A stretch of DNA of 64,000 nt from Arthrobacter sp. AQ5-06 (lineage in GTDB: Bacteria > Actinomycetota > Actinomycetes > Actinomycetales > Micrococcaceae): assembly GCF_003287955.1 (NCBI RefSeq), contig NZ_QMKP01000002.1, positions 1-64,000 on the forward strand. Direction: 5' to 3'. The notes under the pieces are model-generated. The model ran no database searches, was not told where the DNA came from, and saw only the letters and a list, made by a program, of their open reading frames with translations. The position numbers were made by a program, and so were the translations under genes. Below, piece after piece: positions 50,698 to 59,275 of the stretch; the stretch's first letter is position 1; each line of letters starts with the position of its first letter.

Positions 50698-51663
50698 GTG
50701 ACTTTGCAACGCAACGAAGCGAACGGGGAGGGCGTCTCCCCGTTCGTGGAGCTGGACCGCCAGACCTGGTCCCGGCTCGCCGCCCAGATGGAGCAGCCCC
50801 TTAACGAAGAGGACATTGTCCGTCTGCGTGGCCTCGGCGATCCCCTGGACATGAAGGAGATCCGCGAGGTCTACCTGCCCCTGTCCCGGCTCCTGCACCT
50901 CTATGTGGAGGCCGCGGGCCAGCTTCATTCGGCCACCACCACCTTCCTGGGTGAGCAGACCCAGCGCACTCCGTTTGTCATCGGCGTGGCCGGCTCGGTG
51001 GCCGTGGGCAAGTCCACCATCGCCCGTGTGCTCCGGGAGATGCTGCGGCGCTGGCCCGGCACGCCGAACGTTGAGCTGATCACCACCGACGGCTTCCTCT
51101 ACCCCTTGGCCGAACTCAAGCGCCGCCAGCTGCTGGAACGCAAGGGCTTCCCCGAGTCCTACGACCGCCGCGCGCTGCTGCGTTTTGTGAGCGAGATCAA
51201 GGGCGGCGCGGAGGAAGTCCGGGCACCCTGGTACTCCCATGTCACCTATGACATCGTGCCGGACAAGGAAGTGGTGGTCCGCCGCCCGGACGTGCTGATT
51301 GTGGAGGGCCTGAACGTGCTGGCCCCGGCCCGCCCGCGCCATGACGGCAAGCAGGGGCTGGCGCTGAGCGATTTCTTTGATTTCTCCATCTATGTGGACG
51401 CCAAGACCTCCTACATCGAGGAGTGGTACGTGGAGCGGTTCCGCAAGCTCCAGAGCACCGCGTTCGCGCAGCCGGAGTCCTACTTCCACCGTTACGCAAC
51501 ACTGTCCGACGCCGAAGCCGAGCGCACGGCCCGGGATATCTGGAAACGCATCAACGAGCCCAACCTGGAGGAAAACGTCCTCCCTACCCGCGGCCGCGCC
51601 CAGCTGGTCCTGACCAAGGACGCGGACCACTCCATCCGCCGCATGCTTCTGCGGAAGGTTTAA
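50698..51663 (+). CDS. coaA: type I pantothenate kinase
   Basis: 321 aa. It phosphorylates pantothenate, the first and controlling step of CoA synthesis. The P-loop is [43 protein letters not shown] and [10 protein letters not shown] are CoaA landmarks. It starts with GTG ([12 protein letters not shown]) and lacks a ribosome site, so translation may be leaderless. Six bases separate it from the downstream carboxypeptidase gene. Confidence 0.96.
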   Translation: MTLQRNEANGEGVSPFVELDRQTWSRLAAQMEQPLNEEDIVRLRGLGDPLDMKEIREVYLPLSRLLHLYVEAAGQLHSATTTFLGEQTQRTPFVIGVAGSVAVGKSTIARVLREMLRRWPGTPNVELITTDGFLYPLAELKRRQLLERKGFPESYDRRALLRFVSEIKGGAEEVRAPWYSHVTYDIVPDKEVVVRRPDVLIVEGLNVLAPARPRHDGKQGLALSDFFDFSIYVDAKTSYIEEWYVERFRKLQSTAFAQPESYFHRYATLSDAEAERTARDIWKRINEPNLEENVLPTRGRAQLVLTKDADHSIRRMLLRKV

Positions 51664-51668
51664 CACAC

Positions 51669-52541
51669 ATGTGCCACAACTGCGCGGCAGGCGGTGTCTC
51701 CCCGGGGTCCAGCCGCCGGTCCTTCGCCCGCTTCCTCGCCGCCGGCGCCGGGCTTACGGTCCTGGCAGCGTGCACGCCGGAGGCACCGGCCGGGGTGGCG
51801 CCGTCGTCGTCCTCCCCCGCGCCGGCGGCGGCCTCCGCATCCTCCTCCCCCGTGGCAGTCCCCTCAGTGGAAAGCACGACGGCGGCAGCTGAGCCGCCGC
51901 CGCAGGTTCCCGTACCGCCGTCGGCAGCGCTGCCCCGGCAGTCTTCCCTGACGGATCCGGCCAGCCCGTGGCTGGTGGTCAACAAGCGCCGCCCGCTGTC
52001 GCCGCCGGACTATGTTCCGGCGGACCTGGTCCAGCCCAACATTCAGCTGGCAGTCTCCGGCGAGGCGGCGCTGCTGAACAGCACGACGGCGGCTGCCGCG
52101 GAAGCGATGTTCGCCGCGGCCGCGCAGGACGGCGTGAGCATGACGCTGGCAAGCGGTTACCGCTCCTACGGCACCCAGGTGGCAACTTACAACGGCTATG
52201 TTGCGGCCCGCGGCCAGGCCGATGCCGACACCGCCAGCGCCCGCCCCGGTCACTCGGAACACCAGACCGGCTGGTCCTTCGACATTGGGGACGGCGGCGG
52301 GGCGTGCGGATTCCAGCCCTGCTTCGCCGAGCAGCCGGCGGCAGTGTGGGCGAAAGCGAACGGTCACCGCTTCGGTTTTGTGGTGCGCTATCCGTGGATG
52401 TTCCACCCGATCACCGGCTACTACTACGAGGCGTGGCACCTGCGGTACATCGGCGTGGAAGCCGCCACCGACATGGCGAACCGGGGCATCAGCACGGTGG
52501 AGGAGTACTTCGGGGTGGAAGCGGCGCCGGGGTATTCCTAA
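51669..52541 (+). CDS. D,D-carboxypeptidase lipoprotein (VanY/M15B)
   Basis: 290 aa. It opens with a twin-arginine-like region SRRSFARFLAAGAG and the lipobox VLAAC, so it is probably exported by Tat and lipid-anchored. A Ser/Ala/Pro linker of ~70 residues spans the wall. The M15B zinc peptidase domain has ASGYRSYGTQ, SARPGHSEHQTGWSFDIGD (His and Asp ligands) and EAWHLRYIG (His ligand and general base). It trims the terminal D-Ala of peptidoglycan stems. Directly after coaA, likely co-transcribed; the upstream frame inside coaA is not coding. Confidence 0.92.
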   Translation: MCHNCAAGGVSPGSSRRSFARFLAAGAGLTVLAACTPEAPAGVAPSSSSPAPAAASASSSPVAVPSVESTTAAAEPPPQVPVPPSAALPRQSSLTDPASPWLVVNKRRPLSPPDYVPADLVQPNIQLAVSGEAALLNSTTAAAAEAMFAAAAQDGVSMTLASGYRSYGTQVATYNGYVAARGQADADTASARPGHSEHQTGWSFDIGDGGGACGFQPCFAEQPAAVWAKANGHRFGFVVRYPWMFHPITGYYYEAWHLRYIGVEAATDMANRGISTVEEYFGVEAAPGYS

Positions 52542-52632
52542 GCAGCACATACACAGCCCCAGTTCTCGGCGCGGCCAAAAGGATTACACGGTTGTCATCC
52601 GCCGTTCACAACCTTGCGCTAGCTTGGTTCCT

Positions 52633-53025
52633 ATGCTTACTGGATTCAAGAATTTCATTATGAAGGGCAACGTTGTAGACCTTGCCGTCGCCGTCGTGAT
52701 GGGTGCCGCTTTCGGCGCCGTCGTGACCTCAATCGTCGAGGGCCTGCTCACACCGCTGATCGGCCGCCTGTTCAATGCCAAGGGGATTGAAGAAATGCAG
52801 TGGGAGGGATTCCTGTACGGATCCGTCATCTCCTCGATTATTTCCTTCGTACTCGTGGCTGCCGCCATTTACTTCGTGGTCATCATGCCGATGAACCACA
52901 TGATCGAACTGCGCAACCGCAAGCTGGGCATTGACCGGGACGTCAAGGAAGAGGCTGCGGAAGACCCGCAGATCGCCCTGCTCACCGAAATCCGGGATGC
53001 GCTGAAGGCCGACGCACGCCGGTAA
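52633..53025 (+). CDS. mscL: large-conductance mechanosensitive channel
   Basis: 130 aa, full length. A pentameric emergency valve opened by membrane tension in osmotic downshock. MLTGFKNFIMKGNVVDLAVAVVMGAAFGAVV is the N-terminal helix plus TM1 (given here in parts: KNFIMKGNVVDLAVAVVMG), TM2 is ISSIISFVLVAAAIYFVVI, and the C-terminal bundle ends the protein. No ribosome site is visible ahead of the ATG. Its terminator was split by the IS30 insertion. Confidence 0.96.
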   Translation: MLTGFKNFIMKGNVVDLAVAVVMGAAFGAVVTSIVEGLLTPLIGRLFNAKGIEEMQWEGFLYGSVISSIISFVLVAAAIYFVVIMPMNHMIELRNRKLGIDRDVKEEAAEDPQIALLTEIRDALKADARR

Positions 53026-53034
53026 AGCCAAAAT

Positions 53035-53045
53035 GGCCCGTCTCC
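53035..53045. terminator. left arm of split mscL/glmM terminator
   Basis: GGCCCGTCTCC (53035-53045), preceded by AAAAT, is the exact complement of GGAGACGGGCC at 54747-54757, which is followed by ATTCTTTT. Together they would form a bidirectional intrinsic terminator between mscL and glmM. They are now 1.7 kb apart because of the IS30 element. Confidence 0.75.
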
Positions 53046-53055
53046 TACTTGGATT

Positions 53056-53059
53056 CTAG
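53056..53059. repeat. target duplication CTAG (left)
   Basis: CTAG directly outside the left IS end is repeated outside the right end (54731-54734), a probable 4-bp target duplication. Confidence 0.6.
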
Positions 53060-53060
53060 G

Positions 53061-53075
53061 GGTCGTTGCAACACC
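53061..53075 (+). repeat. IS30 left inverted repeat
   Basis: GGTCGTTGCAACACC, the exact complement of 54715-54729. Confidence 0.85.
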
Positions 53076-53081
53076 TGTTGG

Positions 53082-54386
53082 TTAAGTGGTTAGTAGTAAA
53101 TCACGTAGACGCTCGGCTGGAGTACTCCAGCCGAGCGTTTTGCGTGGGCGTCCGTTGAGTTCCTGGGCCACGTGTTCGAGGTCTTCAGGGCCGTAGGCGG
53201 ACAGGTCGGTGCCCTTGGGGAAGTACTGGCGCAGCAGCCCGTTGGTGTTTTCGTTCGAGCCGCGTTGCCAGGGGCTGGCTGGATCGCAGAAGTAGACGGG
53301 CATGTCGGTGGCAAGAGTGAATGATCGGTGGGTGGCCATTTCCGCGCCTTGGTCCCAGGTCAGGGAGCCTCGCAGGTGCTCCGGAAGGGTTGCCATGGTC
53401 TTGACGAGTCCGTCGCGGACGGTTTCGGCGGTGTGGTCATTCGGCAGGTGGACGAGCATCACGTAGCGGGTGGTCCGTTCGACCAGGGTCGCGATCGCTG
53501 ACTGGTTATAGGCGCCGGTAATGAGGTCCCCTTCCCAATGGCCTGGCACGCCGCGGTCCTCGATCTCGGGCGGGCGCTCGGAAATCATGACCATCGGGTC
53601 CACGAATCGGGGGGTGCGCTGCTCGCCGGTGCGGTGGGGTTTGCGGCGGGTCCGACCGGTGCGCAGCGCTGCCTGTATCTCGCGTTTGAGGCCGCCTCTG
53701 GCCTGGACATAGAGGGCTTGATAAATCGTCTCTGGGCTCACACGCATCTCCGGGTTGTCGGGGAACTCTTCGACCAGCGTGTAGCTGATCTGCTCCGGAG
53801 ACCAGCGTAGGAGCAGCTTGTCATTCACGTAGCCGCGCAGGTCCGACTCGCCAGCGAGCTTGGCCGTCTTGGGCCGCGCCCGCCGGGCAGCGGCCTTCCG
53901 ATGCGCCCCGTGCGGCAGGTAGCCCATCCGGGGATCGGTATTTCGGCCCAGCTCTCGGCTGATAGTTGAAGGCGATCGCCCGAGGGCGTGTGCCATCGAC
54001 CTGACCGAGGAACCGGCGGTGTGCAGATCCCGGATGAGCTCCCGTTCCTGCACGGTCAGGAACCGCGGATCGATAGATTTCTCCAATGCTGATACCGGTA
54101 CGGGGACCAGGGTCGTTCCGGTCGTGCCGGCGGGAGGGGTCATGGTCGTCACACCACGTTTGTAGTCGACGATTCTGCCATCCGGGTAAATGCGTCGGCC
54201 ACCGGACTTACGGATTCCCTGGTCCCACTCTTCGGCGGTCCGCAGATGTATCCCGACCGCCTCTGCCGCTTTCCGCCGGCTCACGCCGGTCTTGCGCAGC
54301 CGGAAGTATTCGTCCCGCCCTGGGTGAGGACCCGTCCCCGTTTGCCATGGCTTTTCAGCCCGGCTTGACGAACCCAACCGGCGCAA
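53082..54386 (-). CDS. IS30 transposase, main frame
   Basis: 434 aa DDE transposase. Helix-turn-helix parts are RRKAAEAVGIHLRTAEEW and SVRSMAHALGRSPSTISREL; the catalytic Asp-Asp-Glu are in GHWEGDLITG, LTWDQGAEMATH and SNENTNGLLRQYFPKG. The catalytic core is complete, so the protein could be active. Its first ~20 residues are probably not native: the homologous reading continues from the second frame (54281-54688) through a -1 shift around 54320-54350. Confidence 0.85.
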   Translation of the reverse strand: MRRLGSSSRAEKPWQTGTGPHPGRDEYFRLRKTGVSRRKAAEAVGIHLRTAEEWDQGIRKSGGRRIYPDGRIVDYKRGVTTMTPPAGTTGTTLVPVPVSALEKSIDPRFLTVQERELIRDLHTAGSSVRSMAHALGRSPSTISRELGRNTDPRMGYLPHGAHRKAAARRARPKTAKLAGESDLRGYVNDKLLLRWSPEQISYTLVEEFPDNPEMRVSPETIYQALYVQARGGLKREIQAALRTGRTRRKPHRTGEQRTPRFVDPMVMISERPPEIEDRGVPGHWEGDLITGAYNQSAIATLVERTTRYVMLVHLPNDHTAETVRDGLVKTMATLPEHLRGSLTWDQGAEMATHRSFTLATDMPVYFCDPASPWQRGSNENTNGLLRQYFPKGTDLSAYGPEDLEHVAQELNGRPRKTLGWSTPAERLRDLLLTT

Positions 54387-54688
54387 GTTGCGGGATTCAG
54401 TCCCAGCTCCCGTGCAGCGTGCGTCGTGCTCTTGAGCCGGTCGAACACGATGAAGAACTCGGCTTTCTGGGCAGGCGTGTATTTCCTCTGCCCAGCTTCC
54501 CGATTCCGTGGGACCCGCTCAGGGAGCCGAGATTTATGGACCCATTGGTAGCACGTCATCTGATTGAAGCCGAGCTCCGCTGCGGCCTCTCTCACACTCC
54601 CACACCGGTCCAACACCGAAAAGAACTGGTCCTTCTGCTCTGGCGTGTATTTCCTTCGGCCGGCGGTTTCTTTCGTTAAAAACGACAC
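54281..54688 (-). CDS. IS30 N-terminal HTH frame (orfA)
   Basis: About 135 aa with two tandem helix-turn-helix repeats: RRKYTPEQKDQFFSVLDRCG...AAAELGFNQMTCYQWV and QRKYTPAQKAEFFIVFDRLK...AARELGLNPATCAGWV. GTG 54688 is the likely start. It overlaps the main transposase frame, which lies in -1, and the two join naturally near KSHGKRG / PHPGRDEYF. Either a -1 programmed frameshift makes the full transposase or a base has been lost; no classic slippery heptamer is evident. Confidence 0.6.
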   Translation of the reverse strand: MSFLTKETAGRRKYTPEQKDQFFSVLDRCGSVREAAAELGFNQMTCYQWVHKSRLPERVPRNREAGQRKYTPAQKAEFFIVFDRLKSTTHAARELGLNPATCAGWVRQAGLKSHGKRGRVLTQGGTNTSGCARPA

Positions 54689-54714
54689 GGTCGTTGCAAC
54701 TCCCAAAATTTCTG

Positions 54715-54729
54715 GGTGTTGCAACGACC
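54715..54729 (-). repeat. IS30 right inverted repeat
   Basis: GGTGTTGCAACGACC, the complement of 53061-53075. Confidence 0.85.
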
Positions 54730-54730
54730 G

Positions 54731-54734
54731 CTAG
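54731..54734. repeat. target duplication CTAG (right)
   Basis: Matches CTAG at 53056-53059 on the other side of the IS. Confidence 0.6.
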
Positions 54735-54746
54735 AACCCGTCCTAC

Positions 54747-54765
54747 GGAGACGGGCCATTCTTTT
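54747..54765 (+). terminator. right arm of split mscL/glmM terminator
   Basis: GGAGACGGGCC followed by ATTCTTTT. See the left arm at 53035-53045; a fresh hairpin cannot form from this half alone. Confidence 0.7.
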
Positions 54766-54779
54766 GGGTGCTTTTCGGG

Positions 54780-56141
54780 TCAGTCCGCCACCAGCTCGAG
54801 CGCAAGCTCGGTGCGGACAACCTGAGCCAGGCGCTCGGCGATCGACTGGGCCGTGTCTTCATCGCCTGCCTCCACCATGACCCGGACAACGGGTTCGGTG
54901 CCGGAGGGCCGCAGCAGGACACGTCCGGTGTCACCCAGTGCGGCTTCGGCCACGACCACAGCCTGTGCCAGCGCCTCGGAACTTCCCACGCGTGTGCGGT
55001 CAACGCCCTTGACGTTGATCAGTACCTGCGGGAGCTTCGTCATCACGGTGGCCAGCTGCTTGAGCGGGCGGCCTGTCAGGGCCACCTGGGCGGCCAGCTG
55101 CAGCCCGGTGAGGACGCCGTCGCCGGTGGTGGCATAGTCGGCAAAGATCACGTGCCCGGACTGCTCTCCACCAAGGTTGAAGCCGCCGTCGCGCATTTCC
55201 TCCAAGACGTAGCGGTCCCCCACCGCCGTTTCACGGATGCTGATGCCGGCCTTGCGGAGAGCGATCTTGAGGCCAAGATTGCTCATCACGGTGGCCACCA
55301 GGACGTCGTCGTTGAGCTTGCCCGAGGCTTTCAGAGCGACAGCCAGGATCGCCATGATCTGGTCGCCGTCCACCTCTGTGCCTTCGTGGTCCACGGCGAG
55401 GCAGCGGTCGGCGTCGCCGTCATGGGCGATGCCCAGGTCTGCGCCGTGCTTGACCACGGCGGCCTTTAAGGGGCCGAGGTGGGTGGAGCCCACGCCGTCG
55501 TTGATGTTGTGGCCGTCCGGATCGGCGCCGATCACTATCACGTCGGCGCCGGCGTCCTTGAAGACCTGGGGTGAGCAGCCGCTGGCGGCACCGTGGGCGC
55601 AGTCCAGCACTACCTTCAGGCCGTCGAGGCGGTGCGGGAGTGTCTGCAGGAGGTGGACGATGTAGCGGTCCTCGGCGTCGGAGAACCGCTGGATCCGGCC
55701 CACGTCGCTGCCGAGCGGCCGCACGGGCTCCTTGCTCATCTGTTCTTCGATGGCGTTCTCGACGTCGTCGGGGAGCTTCTGGCCGCCGCGGGCGAAGAAC
55801 TTGATGCCGTTGTCCGGCGCGGGATTGTGGGAGGCCGAGATCATGACGCCGAAGTCGGCGTCGAGGTCTGCCACGAGGTAGGCCGCGGCGGGCGTCGGGA
55901 GGACACCGGCGTCGTAGACGTCAATACCAGAGCTGGACAGCCCTGCCTCGACGGCGGCGGCGATGAATTCCCCGCTGGCGCGGGGGTCACGCGCCACAAC
56001 GGCGCGGGGCCGTGAGCCGTTGGTATTGCGGTCATGACCCAGCACGACGGCGGCCGCCTGGGCCAGGTTCATCGCCAACTCGGCAGTCAACAGGCCGTTA
56101 GCCAGGCCCCGGACACCATCTGTTCCAAATAATCTAGACAT
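54780..56141 (-). CDS. glmM: phosphoglucosamine mutase
   Basis: 453 aa. It converts glucosamine 6-phosphate to the 1-phosphate, following GlmS. The phosphoserine loop is [17 protein letters not shown], the metal loop [11 protein letters not shown], the sugar loop [10 protein letters not shown] and the phosphate-binding end [14 protein letters not shown]. In actinobacteria glmM normally follows rplM-rpsI; here 6.9 kb intervenes, so it needs its own promoter. Confidence 0.97.
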   Translation of the reverse strand: MSRLFGTDGVRGLANGLLTAELAMNLAQAAAVVLGHDRNTNGSRPRAVVARDPRASGEFIAAAVEAGLSSSGIDVYDAGVLPTPAAAYLVADLDADFGVMISASHNPAPDNGIKFFARGGQKLPDDVENAIEEQMSKEPVRPLGSDVGRIQRFSDAEDRYIVHLLQTLPHRLDGLKVVLDCAHGAASGCSPQVFKDAGADVIVIGADPDGHNINDGVGSTHLGPLKAAVVKHGADLGIAHDGDADRCLAVDHEGTEVDGDQIMAILAVALKASGKLNDDVLVATVMSNLGLKIALRKAGISIRETAVGDRYVLEEMRDGGFNLGGEQSGHVIFADYATTGDGVLTGLQLAAQVALTGRPLKQLATVMTKLPQVLINVKGVDRTRVGSSEALAQAVVVAEAALGDTGRVLLRPSGTEPVVRVMVEAGDEDTAQSIAERLAQVVRTELALELVAD

Positions 56142-56148
56142 CGGGTCA

Positions 56149-56154
56149 AGTGTA
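56149..56154 (-). promoter_or_regulatory. candidate glmM -10 box
   Basis: On the minus strand TACACT lies 7 bases ahead of the glmM ATG, so transcription would begin at the start codon and give a leaderless message. No ribosome site precedes glmM. The -35 region is unclear. Confidence 0.4.
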
Positions 56155-56198
56155 GGGGACGGACGTCTGAAGGCCTGAACATGCTGGTCAGGGACGGG

Positions 56199-56423
56199 TC
56201 AGCTCGGCCCCGTAGGTGCTGCGGGCGCGATTGTATTGAGCTGCCATTTCACGGCTTTTCCGTTTGCCCTCTTGGATGTACGGTGCCATCCTTTGCAGCC
56301 TCCGCATGGGTAGACGCTGGCAGACAGCTTGCCGCCCAATGAGGAGCTTTTGAGAACGATAATTCGGAGCGCCTGGTTTGCGTGCCAGACGGTCGGATAG
56401 GTGATCTTGTTGCAGATTGCCAT
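56199..56423 (-). CDS. small protein with CxxC, unknown
   Basis: 74 aa, not recognised. YPCGGCKGWHRTSK gives a CxxC plus His, perhaps half of a zinc ribbon, and the rest is basic. ATG 56423 (MAICNKITYPTVWHANQ) is chosen for GAAGGA 9 bases ahead; the frame extends to 56480. It lies in the interval between glmM and the rpsI-end duplication and may have arrived with the island. Confidence 0.55.
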   Translation of the reverse strand: MAICNKITYPTVWHANQALRIIVLKSSSLGGKLSASVYPCGGCKGWHRTSKRANGKAVKWQLNTIAPAAPTGPS

Positions 56424-56559
56424 CGGACGAAATCCTTCGTGAAGGACTACGCGCGGCTCATATCCACAGTTGGGCGGCACCCATCAGTGGCGTCCAGGGG
56501 TTCCACTCGAAGTGGCTGTGAGTCTTAACGCTAGCATCCCAGTCATCACGTGCAATGGC
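56424..56559. other. intergenic, nothing identified
   Basis: 136 bases between the small CxxC gene and the rpsI-end duplication. It should hold the promoter of the small gene; no clear box, repeat or reading frame is seen. Confidence 0.4.
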
Positions 56560-56651
56560 AGGAGCCCCCACCAATGGTGAGGCGGGCTCCTGAGTAGCGG
56601 ATTTAGCCCTCGGAGTTCTGCGGAGCGTTACTGGTCTGCTTGAGACCGGTC
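56560..56651 (-). repeat. diverged copy of rpsI 3' end and terminator
   Basis: It begins with a hairpin AGGAGCCC...GGGCTCCT around CACCA-a-TGGTG, then AGCGGATTTAGC, then a region matching the last ~14 codons of rpsI. Against 63099-63194 the best 55-base block has about 46 identities without gaps. On the minus strand it reads GLKQTSNAPQNSEG and stop where rpsI reads [14 protein letters not shown] and stop. Same orientation as the real rpsI, so the two form a direct repeat about 6.5 kb apart. Confidence 0.8.
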
Positions 56652-56807
56652 GCCGTCAAAGATGCCGGCAGTGACGTCGAGATGTCGCCACCGGAGCCCT
56701 GCGGCCCCGCTTAAACTCGGCCGCCCCGGCTGGACCTGACCGAATTCTCGGTGATACGAGTATGCTCGCTGCAGCTGTTGGTAACCGCGGCGAGGGGGAC
56801 GTAGGGC
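56652..56807. other. intergenic leader of acyltransferase gene
   Basis: 156 bases between the duplicated rpsI end and the acyltransferase gene. Similarity to rpsI stops here. It should carry the island promoter (a possible -10 is TATGCT near 56761) but I cannot place boxes with confidence. Confidence 0.35.
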
Positions 56808-57920
56808 GTGCCGACAATTCGCATTCAATTGAACAGTCTGACGGGGCTTCGCTTTTTCGCAGCGATGGCGGTGGTGCTCTACCACTTGCGGATCTACGTC
56901 CCCCAGATCAGCGACGGCCTTGCCGTGTTCGGGTACGGGTTCACGGGTGTAAGTTTCTTCTTCGTTCTATCCGGATTTGTCCTCACATGGTCTCACCGTT
57001 CCGATGTCCACTCGGGGCGGTTCTACTGGAATCGGTTCGCACGGATCTGGCCCCTCCATGTGTTGACCATGATCGTATCGATCTGGACTCCGTTGTTGAG
57101 TGCGACGACTTCAGCTACTTTCTCGGCGGTGCCGTTCGTCGTCACGCTAACCCAGGCGTGGATCCCGGGCAGCCCTTTCCTGACGTCGTTTAACGGGGTT
57201 TCCTGGTCGTTATCGTGCGAAGCGTTCTTCTATTTACTGTTTCCGCTCCTTTTTCGGAAGCTTGACGGTCATCGGTCAGTCGCCCGGATTGCTGGAGGCG
57301 TTGTTGCAGCTCTTGCCCTCGCGGGTCTCAGCTTGTCCGCCTTCACATCGATTTCGGTAGCGGATTATCTCTTGGGCACCATGCCGCTTTACCGCCTCGC
57401 AGAGTTCATCCTCGGCATGTGCCTGGCCACGGTGATGAAACGTGGCTGGCGCCCCCGGTTTCGACTTGTGCACGCGGTTGGACTTTCAGCGATTTCCATG
57501 GTCGTTTTGACCACGGTGTCGGTGATCTTCATGGGGCCATCCGGTGGTCTGCCGGTTATCTGCGCCAACTTAGTCATGATCCCCAGTTTCCTTGCGGTCA
57601 TCTCTGCGTCAGCAGGTCGAGATCTATCGGGCACTAGCGGCGGACCCGCATCGAGGGCGCTGGCGCGTCTCGGTCAGTGGTCGTTCGCGCTGTACCTCGT
57701 TCACGAGCTGGTACTACGGCTGGTCAGGCCCCTCATCGGCGAGCGGCCTGTGGAGGATGCCTGGACGGCCGCCGCCATCCTGATAGTTGCATCCATTGCA
57801 CTTTCTGGACTTCTGCACGAGTTCGTCGAGAAACCTGCGGAGAAATGGCTGCGATCTCGTCGCGGTTCTAAAATGAAGCCCCCGGCAACACCCGCTGAAG
57901 TACACCACCCGGGTGAGTAG
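56808..57920 (+). CDS. acyltransferase-3 family membrane protein
   Basis: 370 aa with about ten hydrophobic helices. It begins IQLNSLTGLRFFAAMAVVLYH with the conserved His and continues GYGFTGVSFFFVLSGFVLTW, the hallmark of this family. No SGNH domain follows. It would O-acylate a glycan at the membrane. First of four plus-strand genes of visibly lower G+C than the surroundings; the neighbours (GT2-GtrA and two GT39) suggest the glycan is the one they build. The 116-base gap to the next gene leaves room for a separate promoter. Confidence 0.9.
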   Translation: MPTIRIQLNSLTGLRFFAAMAVVLYHLRIYVPQISDGLAVFGYGFTGVSFFFVLSGFVLTWSHRSDVHSGRFYWNRFARIWPLHVLTMIVSIWTPLLSATTSATFSAVPFVVTLTQAWIPGSPFLTSFNGVSWSLSCEAFFYLLFPLLFRKLDGHRSVARIAGGVVAALALAGLSLSAFTSISVADYLLGTMPLYRLAEFILGMCLATVMKRGWRPRFRLVHAVGLSAISMVVLTTVSVIFMGPSGGLPVICANLVMIPSFLAVISASAGRDLSGTSGGPASRALARLGQWSFALYLVHELVLRLVRPLIGERPVEDAWTAAAILIVASIALSGLLHEFVEKPAEKWLRSRRGSKMKPPATPAEVHHPGE

Positions 57921-58036
57921 GTAGCCGAACCCTTTGTTGGTCTGGCGTCCCTCGCACTACTTGGTTTTTGCGTCTGAGTACTCGACTTTTGAAGGAACCC
58001 TCGCCACCCGCATCTCTGCACCCCTACGATCCATTC

Positions 58037-59275
58037 ATGACACCTAGCTATGGGGGCTTGGCGCTCGAAATTGTAGTACCGGTTTTCAATGAGGAAGCCG
58101 TACTCGAAAACAGCATCACGAAGCTCTCCGAATATCTGACGCTCGAAATGCCTTCGACGTGGAAAATCACGATTGCGGACAATGCAAGCACTGACAGAAC
58201 GCCAGTTATTGCCGCTCGGCTCAGCGAGCAGTTGCCCAACGTTCAGTACCGCCGTCTGGAAACAAAAGGACGGGGGTACGCTCTCCGGGATGCCTGGGGA
58301 GCTTCGGAGGCGAAAGTCCTGGCCTACCTAGATGTAGATCTGTCGACTGACCTCGCGGCTCTGCCGCCGCTGGTGGCACCGCTTTTGTCAGGGCATTCTG
58401 ATATTTCCATCGGCACACGGTTGGGTCAAAGTTCGCGCGTCAGTCGCGGTCCCAAGCGGGAATTCATTTCCCGTTCCTACAATTTCCTACTTCGCCGGAC
58501 GATGCAGGTGCGTTTTTCCGATGCGCAGTGCGGTTTCAAGGCAATTCGAGCTGATGTGGCAAAGCGATTGCTACCGCACGTTGAGGACAACGACTGGTTC
58601 TTTGACACCGAACTACTCATTATTGCCGAACGTTCCGGACTGCGCATCCACGAAATTCCCGTGGACTGGATCGACGATCCCGACAGCCGGGTGAATATTA
58701 AAAAGACCGCTTACGACGATCTCCGCGGGATGGTCCGCGTAGCCGGTTCCCTGGTCAGGGGAAAAATTCCGGTCCAGGCCATCTATGCCGAACTTGGCCG
58801 GCGGCCTATCGTTCCGCCCGGGCGGCCCAGTTTCTTCGGGCAAGTGATCCGGTTTGGCCTGGTGGGTGCTGTCTCGACGCTCGCCTTCGCCCTGCTCTAC
58901 TTGGTGCTCCAAGGTCCATTCACCTCTCAAGAAGCGAACTTCCTGGCCCTGCTACTGACAACTGTCGGCAACACTGCGGCCAACCGCCGGTTCACCTTCG
59001 GCATCAGCGGCCCCGGACGGCTATTTACGCAGCAATTGCAAGGCCTTATCGTCTTCCTGCTGGCTTGGGGAATTACGTCCTCTTCGCTTCTGATCCTTCA
59101 TTCGATCAACCTCAATGCCGCACCTAGTACGGAGTTACTCACGTTGACGGCCGCCAACGTTTTCGCAACGCTGATGAGGTTTGTGCTCCTCCGGATCTGG
59201 GTGTTCCGCGTCCGCCGTAGTGACGAACGATCTTCAATGCTCGCGCTTCGGCCTGCCGGACAGTCTGTCCGTTGA
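58037..59275 (+). CDS. polyprenyl-P-sugar synthase fused to GtrA
   Basis: 412 aa. The N-terminal GT2 domain (LEIVVPVFNEEAVLENSI, YLDVDLSTDLAALPPLV, DAQCGFKAIRADVAKRL) resembles dolichyl/polyprenyl-phosphate mannose or glucose synthases. The C-terminal ~130 residues are a GtrA-like four-helix domain (IRFGLVGAVSTLAFALLYLV, NTAANRRFTFG) proposed to flip the lipid-linked sugar. It would make and flip polyprenyl-P-sugar for the GT39 enzymes beside it. ATG 58037 is preferred; a TTG at 57968 is the alternative, neither with a strong ribosome site. Its stop overlaps the next start by 4 bases. Confidence 0.88.
   Translation: MTPSYGGLALEIVVPVFNEEAVLENSITKLSEYLTLEMPSTWKITIADNASTDRTPVIAARLSEQLPNVQYRRLETKGRGYALRDAWGASEAKVLAYLDVDLSTDLAALPPLVAPLLSGHSDISIGTRLGQSSRVSRGPKREFISRSYNFLLRRTMQVRFSDAQCGFKAIRADVAKRLLPHVEDNDWFFDTELLIIAERSGLRIHEIPVDWIDDPDSRVNIKKTAYDDLRGMVRVAGSLVRGKIPVQAIYAELGRRPIVPPGRPSFFGQVIRFGLVGAVSTLAFALLYLVLQGPFTSQEANFLALLLTTVGNTAANRRFTFGISGPGRLFTQQLQGLIVFLLAWGITSSSLLILHSINLNAAPSTELLTLTAANVFATLMRFVLLRIWVFRVRRSDERSSMLALRPAGQSVR

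Larger units (their letters stand above)
53060..54730 (-). mobile_element. IS30-family insertion sequence
   Basis: 1671 bp bounded by terminal inverted repeats GGTCGTTGCAACACC (53061-53075, and complement at 54715-54729). It carries two overlapping minus-strand reading frames for an IS30 transposase and is flanked by CTAG on both sides. The right end contains a second inverted copy of the GGTCGTTGCAAC motif (54689-54700). It lies between mscL and glmM, inside their shared terminator. Confidence 0.88.

Noticed and set aside
50653..51666. 337-aa minus-strand open frame
   Set aside because: Antisense to coaA.
56628..56885. 85-aa minus-strand frame
   Set aside because: It runs antisense into the acyltransferase gene and through the duplicated rpsI end in another frame; no sign of coding.
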